DNA of 64,000 bases. Origin: Arthrobacter gengyunqii. GTDB taxonomy: Bacteria; Actinomycetota; Actinomycetes; Actinomycetales; Micrococcaceae. The stretch's first letter is position 1. Each line of letters opens with the position of its first letter. A model generated the notes under the pieces. That model was not told the DNA's origin. It saw only the letters and a list, made by a program, of their open reading frames with translations, and did no database searches. Below are positions 24,710 to 32,023 of the stretch, in pieces. Location: the NCBI RefSeq assembly GCF_023022985.1, contig NZ_CP095461.1, positions 1,674,001 to 1,738,000 on the forward strand, in the 5' to 3' direction. The position numbers and the translations under genes are program-made.

Positions 24710-26644
24710 TTACCGGACGCCCGCGTACTGTTTGGAAGCGCTCCGGGCGGCCAGCCTGGCATACGCACCGCCCGCCGCCCGTAGCTCGGCCGGGGTGCCG
24801 CGCTCAACGATCCGTCCGGCGTCGAGCACCACCACCTGGTCCGCGTTCTCCACAGTGGACAGCCGGTGCGCGATGGTGAGCGTGGTCCGTCCGGCGGCCA
24901 GCCGCTCCAGGGCTGCCTGCACCTGTGCCTCAGTCGTGTTGTCCAGCGCCGAGGTGGCCTCGTCCAGCACCAGTACCGGCGGATTGCGCAGGATGGTGCG
25001 GGCAATGGCCAGACGCTGTTGCTCGCCTCCGGAGAAACGGTGCCCGCGGGCGCCAACCAGGGTATCCAGCCCTTCGGGCAAGGTACCAATGGAGTCCGCG
25101 ATTTGGGCTGCCGCCAGTGCTTGCCAGAGCTGCTCATCCGTAGCTTCGGGAGCGGCCAGGAGCAGGTTTTCCCGGACGGACGCATGGATCAGGTAGGTCT
25201 CCTGGGACACCACGCCGACAATCCGGGCAAGATCGCCGGGCGCAATCTCCCGCAGGTCCACGCCGTCGATAGTGACCCGGCCGGAGCCGACATCGTTGAG
25301 CCGGGGCAGAAGCGACGCCAGGGTGCTCTTGCCGGAACCTGTGGCCCCAACGACGGCCGTGGCGGTGCCCGGCGCAAGCGTCAGGTCAATGCCGCGCAGA
25401 ACGTCAGTGCCGTCCCCGGTGTCTTCCCCCGTGTCTTCCCCCGTGCCGCCGTCGTACGCAAACCGCACGCCCTCGAACCGGACGTCGCCGCGCACGGCGG
25501 AAGGGTCCAACCGGACCGGATGCTCCGGCGCCTTGATGGCCGGAACCAAATCCAGATACTCGAAGATCCGGGAAAAGAACGCCAGCGCGGTCACCCACTG
25601 CACCCCGATGTTCAGCAGGCCCATTACCGGCCGGAAGATGGTGCCCTGCAGTGCGGTGAACGCGACCAGGGTGCCGATGGTCATCCCGCCACTCGTGGCA
25701 GGAAAGCCTGCGGCGAGGTAGATGACGGCGGGAATGGCCGCGAAGACAATCTGCATGGTGGCCATCCGCCAGCGTCCGGCCAGCTGGCTGCGCAGTTCCA
25801 GGCCCACGAGTTTCTCTGACCGGGCGGTGAAGCGTTCGGCGTCGCGAGGGATGGTGCCCAGGGTCTTGGCCAGCCGGACGCCGGAAACGGAGAGGCCTTC
25901 CTCCACCTGCGTGTGCAGGGCAGCGAGTTCGCGCTGGCGTTCATCGGTGACCTCGCGCCGGATTTTCGCGACGCGGCGGGACAGCCAGATGGCCGGCGGC
26001 AGCACGATCAGCGAGATCAGGCTCAGCCCGGGGGAGAGGGCCACCATGGCCACTGCGGTGGCGATCGCCGTCGTGAGGTTGGAGGCAACACCGGTGGCGG
26101 TGGTGGTGACCACTGACTGCATGCCGGAGATGTCGTGCGTGAGCCGGGATTGGACTTCGCCGCCGCGGGTGCGGGTAAAGAAGCCCATCGACTGGGCCTG
26201 GAGATGGGTGAAGAGATTCACGCGCAGGGTATGCATGACGCGCTGGCCCATGGCCGTGGCCATCCAGGTCTGCACCACCCCGATTGCCGACGTGACGGCC
26301 GCGACGCCCACCATGGCGGCGGTGAGTTGGGCCAGCAGGCGGGTGTTGCCGTTGGGCAGGGCATCGTCAATGACGGCACGCACCAGGAACGGCTGGGCCA
26401 GGCCCACCACTGAAGCTGCAGTGATCAGCAGTACGACGACGGCGATGGTCGTCTTGTGCGGCGCGAACAGGGCCGCAATGCGGGGGAGTGAGACGGGGTG
26501 TTGTTTGAGCTGCTTTTTGTCCGCCGGGTTGAGCTTCGCCGGTCCGCGGCCTCCGCGGCCGCCTCCGCCGTCGACGCCGGGGCTCTCGATTCCAGATATA
26601 GCCAAAAGGTCCTCCTGATGCTGCCGGTGTTGTGCGGCAGCCAA
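24710..26644 (-). CDS. ABC exporter, fused membrane and ATPase domains
   Basis: A 644-aa half-transporter. After a Gly-rich cytoplasmic leader, six helices span about residues 65-340 (first: IAVVVLLITAASVVGLA). The ATPase domain has Walker A GATGSGKST near 433, signature FSGGEQQR near 538, Walker B VLVLDEATSALD near 559 and the H-loop IAHRLST. This is the MsbA/LmrA class that exports lipids or drugs as a dimer. A linker of acidic repeats (GEDTGEDTGDGT) near 410 comes from a duplicated 12-base unit at 25425-25449. It is divergent from a MarR regulator that likely controls it. Confidence 0.92.
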   Translation of the reverse strand: MAAAQHRQHQEDLLAISGIESPGVDGGGGRGGRGPAKLNPADKKQLKQHPVSLPRIAALFAPHKTTIAVVVLLITAASVVGLAQPFLVRAVIDDALPNGNTRLLAQLTAAMVGVAAVTSAIGVVQTWMATAMGQRVMHTLRVNLFTHLQAQSMGFFTRTRGGEVQSRLTHDISGMQSVVTTTATGVASNLTTAIATAVAMVALSPGLSLISLIVLPPAIWLSRRVAKIRREVTDERQRELAALHTQVEEGLSVSGVRLAKTLGTIPRDAERFTARSEKLVGLELRSQLAGRWRMATMQIVFAAIPAVIYLAAGFPATSGGMTIGTLVAFTALQGTIFRPVMGLLNIGVQWVTALAFFSRIFEYLDLVPAIKAPEHPVRLDPSAVRGDVRFEGVRFAYDGGTGEDTGEDTGDGTDVLRGIDLTLAPGTATAVVGATGSGKSTLASLLPRLNDVGSGRVTIDGVDLREIAPGDLARIVGVVSQETYLIHASVRENLLLAAPEATDEQLWQALAAAQIADSIGTLPEGLDTLVGARGHRFSGGEQQRLAIARTILRNPPVLVLDEATSALDNTTEAQVQAALERLAAGRTTLTIAHRLSTVENADQVVVLDAGRIVERGTPAELRAAGGAYARLAARSASKQYAGVR

Positions 26645-26650
26645 TACAGA

Positions 26651-26675
26651 GGTTACCTCACTATGTGGTTACCAC
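26651..26675. promoter_or_regulatory. GGTTACC direct repeats in the exporter-MarR intergenic region
   Basis: GGTTACC occurs at 26651-26657 and 26668-26674, 17 bases apart, in the 51-base gap between divergent starts. The second copy is the core of GTGGT-T-ACCAC (26665-26675), a perfect 5-bp inverted repeat. These are candidate sites for the adjacent MarR regulator, covering both promoters. Confidence 0.55.
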
Positions 26676-26695
26676 GAAATGGGTAGACTGGATGC

Positions 26696-27193
26696 ATGAC
26701 TAACACCTCCGCCGATCCGGCGGCCCTGGGAGACCTGATGCATGCCGCATTCCGCGGGCTTCGAAAGCGCTGGATGCTCCAGCTTGCCCCGTTCGATCTG
26801 ACGCCGCACCAGTTTCGTGCTCTGAACGTCGTGGCGCGGGCGGGGGAGATCGCTCCGGGCGGGAAAGGGGAGGGGGGAGTGAAAGCGGAGCCTGGTTTGG
26901 AAACCGAACCGGGACTGCGGTTGAAGGAGCTTGCCGAGCGGCTGAGGATCGCACCGCGGTCGGCCACCGAGGTGGTGGATCAGCTGGCTGCCAAGGGTTT
27001 GGTGGAACGGGCGGCGCATCCGACGGACCGGCGGGCAACGCTGCTGTCCCTGACTGACGAAGGGGCGCAGCTGAGAAAGCAGGTGCTGGCGGACCGCAAG
27101 CGTGAGGCTGACGAGTTCTTCTCCGTGCTGGAGCCGGCCGATCGTGCCGAGTTGGGGCGGATTCTGGGGGAACTCGTGCCGGAGCGTGGATAA
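26696..27193 (+). CDS. MarR family regulator with an unusual loop insertion
   Basis: A 165-aa winged-helix regulator. FDLTPHQFRALNVVAR begins the HTH unit, LKELAERLRIAPRSATEVVDQLAAKGLV is the recognition region (in two parts), and HPTDRRATLLSLTDEG is the wing. Between the first two lies a 25-residue Gly/Glu/Lys-rich insertion (GEIAPGGKGEGGVKAEPG onward) that ordinary MarR proteins lack. It is divergent from the ABC exporter and shares the GGTTACC sites with it, which suggests it represses the pump and itself. Confidence 0.9.
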   Translation: MTNTSADPAALGDLMHAAFRGLRKRWMLQLAPFDLTPHQFRALNVVARAGEIAPGGKGEGGVKAEPGLETEPGLRLKELAERLRIAPRSATEVVDQLAAKGLVERAAHPTDRRATLLSLTDEGAQLRKQVLADRKREADEFFSVLEPADRAELGRILGELVPERG

Positions 27194-27918
27194 AGACGGC
27201 GTGGCGGAAGGAAGGGCACGCTGTGTCTGGGGACCTTCGCCAATCTTGCGGAAAACTTGAGCTGATCGTGAGGCCGCCGTGCGACGATCAGGGCCTGCGG
27301 GAAGTAGAGACCCCTGCAGGTTGTGGTGCCGTTAGTCACATATGGCATCCGCGCGGGGAGGCTCCGTTTGAGACCCGGAACCCCTCCCCGCGGAACCACA
27401 AGGCTAATTATCCCTTGCAGGCATTTATATGCCTGTGCATGAATTTTTGCAGACGTGGATGTTCTGTTAGATTGCGGACGGGAATCAAAAAACGCTTTCT
27501 CTGGCGCCCCCGTCACTGGAATCTCACCGGTGATCGGCATTGTCTCAAAAAGGTCTCAACTTCCATGCGTAAATCAACCCGCATTTGTTCCACCGCTTCC
27601 GATGAACAGGATGCCAAACCCGTTCCGGCTGCCGGTGTCGAGTTCCGGTTCCTGCAAAGACCCCGGCGTCTTACGCGGCAGCGATGAGCCGATCCGCCCT
27701 CAAGCGAATGTTCCGTCCGGCGAAGTCATCGCCCGGGACGGAGTTCCTTGCCTGCTTTGCGCCGGACATCCATGAGGTTCCAACTGATCCTGGTGCAGGC
27801 AGCCGCCTACTGATCACGATGGTGCTGCCCGCGGCGGCATTGTCTATGGCAGGCGTCGTATGAATAGTCACAATCAACTCGAATCAGGTGCAGGATAATC
27901 AAGGCAGCAAGAAATTCC
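27194..27918. other. 725-base region without a convincing gene
   Basis: No reading frame here looks protein-coding. Structures seen are an inverted repeat CTGATCGT/ACGATCAG (27262-27291), a 10-bp stem CGCGGGGAGG/CCTCCCCGCG with a 21-base loop (27352-27392), and a small hairpin CAGGCAT-TTAT-ATGCCTG (27418-27435) followed by AATTTTTG. The last could end transcription from the marR side. AT content rises after 27400. A small RNA is possible but not shown. Confidence 0.4.
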
Positions 27919-28734
27919 GTGAGCCCGGACATGGTTCTGCGGAGAAACAACGTGCGGGTGCTGGGACGTTCGGACGGGCCGGCACTGGTGCTGGTGCAGG
28001 GGTTCGGCTGTGACCAGGTGATCTGGGACCGGATCCTGCCCGAATTCACTGACGCCTACAAGGTTGTGCTGCTGGATCACGTGGGTACCGGCGGGGCCGT
28101 GTCTGCCGCGTACGATCCGGACAAATATTCCTCGCTGACGGGCTACCTGGGCGACTTGTTGGAGGTCCTGGACGCCCTGGAACTGGAAAACGCCACGGTG
28201 GTGGGTCACAGCGTCGCCGGCATGATGGCCTTGGCCGCATCCGTGGAAAGCCGGCGGATCGGGCGGCTGGTTCTGCTGTGCGCCACTGCCTGTTATCTCA
28301 ACCATGACGGATACGAGGGCGGATTCGAACCGGAAAACGTGGAGGACGTGCTGCGGGCCATCGAAGCCAACTATCCGTTGTGGGCCGCTGCCGCGGCTCC
28401 GGGCATCACCGGGACTGAGCCCGGCTCCGGGCTGAGCGCGGACCTGGCCGAACGGATGTGCCGGCTGCGGCCCGAATACGTCCGGGATTTTCTGCAGATG
28501 TCCTTTGCGGCGGATGTCCGGCCGTTGCTGGAGCGGGTGTCCGCTCCGGCGCTGATCCTTCAAACGCTGGCAGATCCGTTGACTCCGGAAGCCGCCTCCA
28601 GCTACCTCCACGAGCATCTGCCCGGCAGCACGCTGATGCCACTGGACATCCGCGGGAACATGCCGCATCTGAACGCCCCTCGCCAAACGGCGTCGGCCAT
28701 TCTGGCCTACATCGAAAGCGACCCTCGTGGATAA
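27919..28734 (+). CDS. Alpha/beta hydrolase of the RsbQ family
   Basis: A 271-aa hydrolase close in motif order to Bacillus subtilis RsbQ. Shared landmarks are RRNNVRVLG, QGFGCDQVIWD, DHVGTGG, GHSVAG with nucleophile Ser98, CYLN, GGFE, PALILQTLADPLTP with the acid Asp near 220, and NMPHLNAP with the His near 250. RsbQ acts with the PAS phosphatase RsbP in energy-stress signalling, probably by making or processing a small ligand for the PAS domain. Here the partner gene, overlapping by eight bases, is a PAS histidine kinase instead. The start is GTG 27919, with ATG 27931 as an alternative. The family also includes plant KAI2/D14 receptors. Confidence 0.88.
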   Translation: MSPDMVLRRNNVRVLGRSDGPALVLVQGFGCDQVIWDRILPEFTDAYKVVLLDHVGTGGAVSAAYDPDKYSSLTGYLGDLLEVLDALELENATVVGHSVAGMMALAASVESRRIGRLVLLCATACYLNHDGYEGGFEPENVEDVLRAIEANYPLWAAAAAPGITGTEPGSGLSADLAERMCRLRPEYVRDFLQMSFAADVRPLLERVSAPALILQTLADPLTPEAASSYLHEHLPGSTLMPLDIRGNMPHLNAPRQTASAILAYIESDPRG

Positions 28735-30265
28735 CAGCTATGAGGCGCATTTCCACGCTGCTGCGTCCGGATATCTCGTCCTGGCAACAGACGGCACGAT
28801 CCTGGACGTCAACCGGACATTGGTCTCCTGGACCGGGCATTCCCGTGACGGGCTGATCGGCGGCAACATTGTGGACCTGCTGCCGGTTGGGGACCGGTTT
28901 CTCTTCGCTTCCCATGCAGCGCCCCAGCTGGCCGTATCCGGGTGTTTCAACGAAATGGCAGTGGAGCTGCTTTCCGCTGACGGGAAACGGATCCCTGCCC
29001 TTCTCTCCGGGGTCCGCTCCGAGGGAGACGACGGCTGGCTGGACCGCATTTCCGTCTTTAACGCCTCTGAGCGCCGATCCTATGAGCAGGAATTGATTGC
29101 CGCCCTGCGTAAGGCGGAGGCTGCAGAAGCGTCGCGTGCCGCAGTGGAGGCTGAACTTCGGGAAAATCAAAGGGAACTCGAGGAAAAGGACCGCATTCTG
29201 GAGGCCAATCTGGCGGAGAGTAGGAAGCGTGAGGCCCTGCTGGCCACCGTCCTGGACACTGCCGACGTCGGGCTGCTTGTCCTGGGTGAACAGGGGGAGG
29301 TGCTTCTCACCAACGCCCACCTGGCGTCCGTCTGGCGCGCGGCCGTAGGAAATGCCTCCGTTGCCGAGATGGAGCAGTTGGTTTACCGGCCGGACCGGGA
29401 GACGTTGGTTCCAACTCCGGAACAGCCGTTCCATCGGGCTGCTGACGGGGAGTCCTTCTCCAATGAAGTGATTTGGTTGGCCCCTGGCAGCGATAAACAA
29501 ATGGCCGTCGACATCTCGGCCCGTCCGATCAGAACCGACGGCATTGTCTCCGGATCGGTGCTCGCCTTCAATGACGTCACCCGGCTGGTCCAAGCAGTGG
29601 CGGCGCAGGAGGAGTTTGTGGCCAGTGTTTCCCACGAGCTGCGCACCCCGCTGACCTCGATCCTGGGATACCTCGACCTTGCCCTCGAGGACGAAACCCT
29701 GTCTCCGCATGTCAGCACCGCTCTGGGGGTGGCGCTGCGCAATTCCGAACGGCTGCTGAGCCTGGTCTCCGATCTGTTGTCAGTGGCCTCCGGGAGCAAG
29801 AAGATGGAACGCCGGCCGGTGAACCTGGCCGAGATCGTGCGCGCGGGCCTGATGTCCGTGACGCCCAAGGCCCGGGCCAATGCGGTGGTGCTGGAAGAGG
29901 ATCTTCCTGCGTGCCTCACAGCGGAGGTGGATCCGCAGCGGCTGGCGCAGGTGGTCGACAACCTGCTCTCCAACGCGGTGAAATATTCGCCCGGCGGCGG
30001 CACGGTCAGCGTCCATCTCCGGCAGGAACGAGAATCGATCCGTCTCACTGTTTCCGATACCGGTATCGGGATGAGTCCGGCCGAGCGGGAGCAGGTGTTC
30101 ACTAAATTCTTCCGGAGCCGAAGGGCGGTGGCTTCGGCGGTTCCCGGCGTTGGGCTGGGCTTGGTGATTACCAAGAACATCGTGGAGGACCACGGCGGCG
30201 AGCTCACGTTCATCAGCGAACCCGGGCGGGGCTCCACATTCTCCGTCACCCTGCCTGTGAGGTGA
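28727..30265 (+). CDS. PAS-domain sensor histidine kinase paired with the RsbQ-like hydrolase
   Basis: A 512-aa soluble kinase without membrane helices. PAS 1 covers about residues 3-115 (FHAAASGYLVLATDGTILDVN), a long charged coiled coil about 118-170 (RKAEAAEASRAAVEAELREN), and PAS 2 about 172-290 (LDTADVGLLVLGEQGEVLLTN). The H-box SVSHELRTPLTSILGYLD has its His near 304, the N-box is NLLSNAVKYSPGGG near 412, and the G boxes are DTGIGM and GVGLGLVITKNIVEDHGG. The GTG start overlaps the hydrolase stop by eight bases, implying one functional unit. No response regulator gene is nearby, so the phosphorylation target is unknown. Confidence 0.93.
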   Translation: MDNSYEAHFHAAASGYLVLATDGTILDVNRTLVSWTGHSRDGLIGGNIVDLLPVGDRFLFASHAAPQLAVSGCFNEMAVELLSADGKRIPALLSGVRSEGDDGWLDRISVFNASERRSYEQELIAALRKAEAAEASRAAVEAELRENQRELEEKDRILEANLAESRKREALLATVLDTADVGLLVLGEQGEVLLTNAHLASVWRAAVGNASVAEMEQLVYRPDRETLVPTPEQPFHRAADGESFSNEVIWLAPGSDKQMAVDISARPIRTDGIVSGSVLAFNDVTRLVQAVAAQEEFVASVSHELRTPLTSILGYLDLALEDETLSPHVSTALGVALRNSERLLSLVSDLLSVASGSKKMERRPVNLAEIVRAGLMSVTPKARANAVVLEEDLPACLTAEVDPQRLAQVVDNLLSNAVKYSPGGGTVSVHLRQERESIRLTVSDTGIGMSPAEREQVFTKFFRSRRAVASAVPGVGLGLVITKNIVEDHGGELTFISEPGRGSTFSVTLPVR

Positions 30266-30292
30266 CTTGCGGAAGACTGCGATTCCGTTTTG

Positions 30293-30310
30293 TATACCCT
30301 AGGGGGTATG
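30293..30310 (+). promoter_or_regulatory. CsoR/CstR-type operator
   Basis: ATACCC-TAGG-GGGTAT (30294-30309) is a perfect 6-bp inverted repeat matching the half-site pattern bound by CsoR, CstR and related metal- or sulfide-sensing repressors. TATACC within it could be a -10 element. It lies 58 bases upstream of the small cysteine protein's ATG and just past the kinase stop. No CsoR-like gene is in the window. Confidence 0.6.
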
Positions 30311-30367
30311 TGCCATGCTGGTGGGGGGACGCAGCGTCCTGAAACAAGCGAATTGGAGTTGGCAAGA

Positions 30368-30559
30368 ATGTGCAGAGCAGTCACCTGCCGGAAGTGCGGC
30401 AAAACCACCTGGGCGGGTTGCGGAAACCACGTGGATCAGGTCATGCGCGGCGTGGCAAAAAACGATCGCTGTACCTGTTCCACAGCCAAGACCGGGAAAG
30501 CGGCTCCGGCCGCGGAAAAGTCCGGTGCAGGCTGGCTCAGAAAACTGTTCGGCCGCTAA
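30368..30559 (+). CDS. Small conserved cysteine-rich protein
   Basis: A 63-aa protein starting MCRAVTCRKCGKTTWAGCG, with Cys at 2, 7, 10, 18 and later DRCTCS. The C-R-A-V-T-C-x2-C-G-K-T-T-W-x-G-C-G opening is a widespread short family of unknown function that looks like a metal-binding knuckle. A basic tail (WLRKLFGR) follows. The start ATG at 30368 has GGAG nine bases upstream; longer in-frame starts would place the CsoR-type operator inside the gene. The operator suggests control by copper or reactive sulfur, which would fit a thiol-rich product. Function remains unassigned. Confidence 0.8.
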   Translation: MCRAVTCRKCGKTTWAGCGNHVDQVMRGVAKNDRCTCSTAKTGKAAPAAEKSGAGWLRKLFGR

Positions 30560-30573
30560 TCGCAGTGCAGGCT

Positions 30574-30618
30574 AAACCGGGTCCGGCGCGGTTGCCGCGC
30601 CGACCGGGCCGCCGGTTT
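30574..30618 (+). terminator. Nested hairpin after the small cysteine protein
   Basis: An inner stem CCGGCGCGG-TTG-CCGCGCCG is bracketed by AAACCGG (30574-30580) and CCGGTTT (30612-30618). It ends in TTT and lies 15 bases past the stop. It is a moderate terminator candidate. Confidence 0.5.
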
Positions 30619-30653
30619 CAGGGAGCCGGGCTTCGACCCGTCAGAATGGCGGG

Positions 30654-31220
30654 ATGAATATCAGTCCGGAAACTCCGCCCTGGCCGGCCATCGACCCGTC
30701 ATACGGGGACGTGATCCTTCGCCGGTTTCAGGATGAGGACGCCGCCATGGCGATGAAACTTGCCACCGACCCCTACGTACCCACGGTGGGAACCCTGCCG
30801 GCCAACGCGACTCAGGACGAAGCCCTCGCGTGGGTCGAACGGCAGCGGCAGCACCACATCCGCGGAACGGGGTTGGCCTTCTCCATTGCCGACGCCGCGA
30901 CCAATCATTGCCTGGGTCAGATCGGACTGTGGCTCCGAGAGTTGGGCGCGGGCCGCGCCCAGGCCGGCTATGCAGTCAGCCCGGACGCCCGCGGCCGCGG
31001 CGTGGCCGCCGATGCGTTGGAAGCGCTGCAGGATTTCGCCTGGACCATTCCCGACCTGCACCGGATTGAGCTGTATATCGAACCCTGGAACACGGCCTCC
31101 GTCCGCACTGCGGAAAACGCCGGTTTCTCCTGTGAGGGGCTGCTCCGCAGCCATCAGGAAATTGCCGGAACGCGGCGGGACATGCTCCTCTATGCCAGTG
31201 TCCGGCAGGCAGCGCAGTAG
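30654..31220 (+). CDS. GNAT N-acetyltransferase, RimJ/RimL-like
   Basis: A 188-aa acetyl-CoA-dependent transferase. VILRRFQDEDAAMAMKLATDP is the usual N-terminal strand and helix of the RimJ/RimL group, AQAGYAVSPDARGRGVAADALEAL is motif A with the acetyl-CoA loop (RGRGVA) near residue 122, and HRIELYIEPWNTASVRTAENAGFSCEG is motif B (in part). The acceptor could be a protein N-terminus, an antibiotic or a small metabolite; nothing here decides. It converges with a VOC gene and its downstream relic. Confidence 0.88.
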   Translation: MNISPETPPWPAIDPSYGDVILRRFQDEDAAMAMKLATDPYVPTVGTLPANATQDEALAWVERQRQHHIRGTGLAFSIADAATNHCLGQIGLWLRELGAGRAQAGYAVSPDARGRGVAADALEALQDFAWTIPDLHRIELYIEPWNTASVRTAENAGFSCEGLLRSHQEIAGTRRDMLLYASVRQAAQ

Positions 31221-31232
31221 AGAGCACCACCA

Positions 31233-31422
31233 TTACCACGGAGCCAGCTCGGTTTTCGGGTCCAAGGGCCCGCGGCCGGACAGCCAGGCCATGAGCATTC
31301 GCCGGTCATCGGCTGGCAACTCGGACGTCGGAGTCCGTCAGCTGGTCCACGCTGCGCAGGAGACGCTCATGAGCCTCCCTGCACAGTTCCGACGCGCGCT
31401 GAGGATTCTCGTCCAGGTTCAT
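31233..31422 (-). pseudogene. Relic of a mycothiol-dependent maleylpyruvate isomerase-type protein, middle deleted
   Basis: The start encodes MNLDENPQRASELCREAHER and then LLRSVDQLTDSDVRVASR before a stop at 31306-31308; the second part matches the MDMPI/DinB-type N-terminus. One frame over, the next bases encode LPADDRRMLMAWLSGRG and DPKTELAPW to a stop at 31233, which matches the C-terminal end of the same family (AWLxGR ... LPxW). About 150 residues between are missing. The ATG overlaps the VOC stop (ATGA), so it was the second gene of a VOC-MDMPI operon. The family uses mycothiol, an actinobacterial thiol. Confidence 0.6.
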
Positions 31423-31853
31423 GGAGCCGTCTGCTCTTTGGCGCTCTTGGTGATGTGATGGGCAGGTTCATACCCGATGAGCCAGTGCAGGCCGTACCGG
31501 TCAATTACTTGGCCGTCCGAGGCGCCCCACGGCTTGGGGGTCAGCGGGTCCACAATCCGGCCGGTGTCGGCCAGTTGGTCAAACCAATCATGCAGGAGTG
31601 CCGGCTCAGCAGTCCCGAGCAGTGAGAGCATCAACCCCTCAAGCTGAACGCTCTGTTCCTGCCTGCCGGCGTCTGCCCCGGCCAGCGTGACAATGCCGTT
31701 AAGAACACCATGGGCGATGGCATCGGGTGGGCCGCCGGTGCCGAAGTCCCCGTTCGTGTGCAGGGAAAGCTCCCCGCCGAACACTCCCTCGTAAAAGGTC
31801 AGGGCTTCTCGTGCAGTCCCCGGGAAAAGGATAAAGACCATGGGTGTCGTCAT
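31419..31853 (-). CDS. VOC family protein, PhnB/3-demethylubiquinone methyltransferase-like
   Basis: A 144-aa VOC-fold protein of the PhnB-like subgroup: MVFILFPGTAREALTFYEGVFGGELSLH at the start, LEGLMLSLLGTAEPALLHDWFDQLAD in the middle and PWGASDGQVIDRYGLHWLIGYE at the end. The last motif (WGxxxGxxxDxxGxxW) is typical of these small proteins of unknown substrate. The start is the ATG at 31853, with a second ATG four codons in. Its stop codon overlaps the start of the MDMPI relic. Confidence 0.87.
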   Translation of the reverse strand: MTTPMVFILFPGTAREALTFYEGVFGGELSLHTNGDFGTGGPPDAIAHGVLNGIVTLAGADAGRQEQSVQLEGLMLSLLGTAEPALLHDWFDQLADTGRIVDPLTPKPWGASDGQVIDRYGLHWLIGYEPAHHITKSAKEQTAP

Positions 31854-32023
31854 GCCGCTGAGGGTACATGATCGATGTCCGGTTGGGAGCGGGGTCCGGG
31901 GCCGCCATGGCGTGCGCACGATCGTAAGGCGCAGCGCGATGGAGCCGGCGCAGGTGATTGGAACGGTACCGGCTTACGGGCAGACTTGGACCACGCTCAC
32001 TTTCCGTGTTCAGAGGGGTTCCC

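Noticed and set aside
25722..26618. 298-codon plus-strand frame opposite the ABC exporter
   Set aside because: Ser/Arg/Thr-rich shadow of the exporter's membrane domain.
27223..27687. 154-codon frame in the 725-base gap
   Set aside because: Irregular composition with many Arg/Cys/Pro and no family, ribosome site or hydrophobic pattern.
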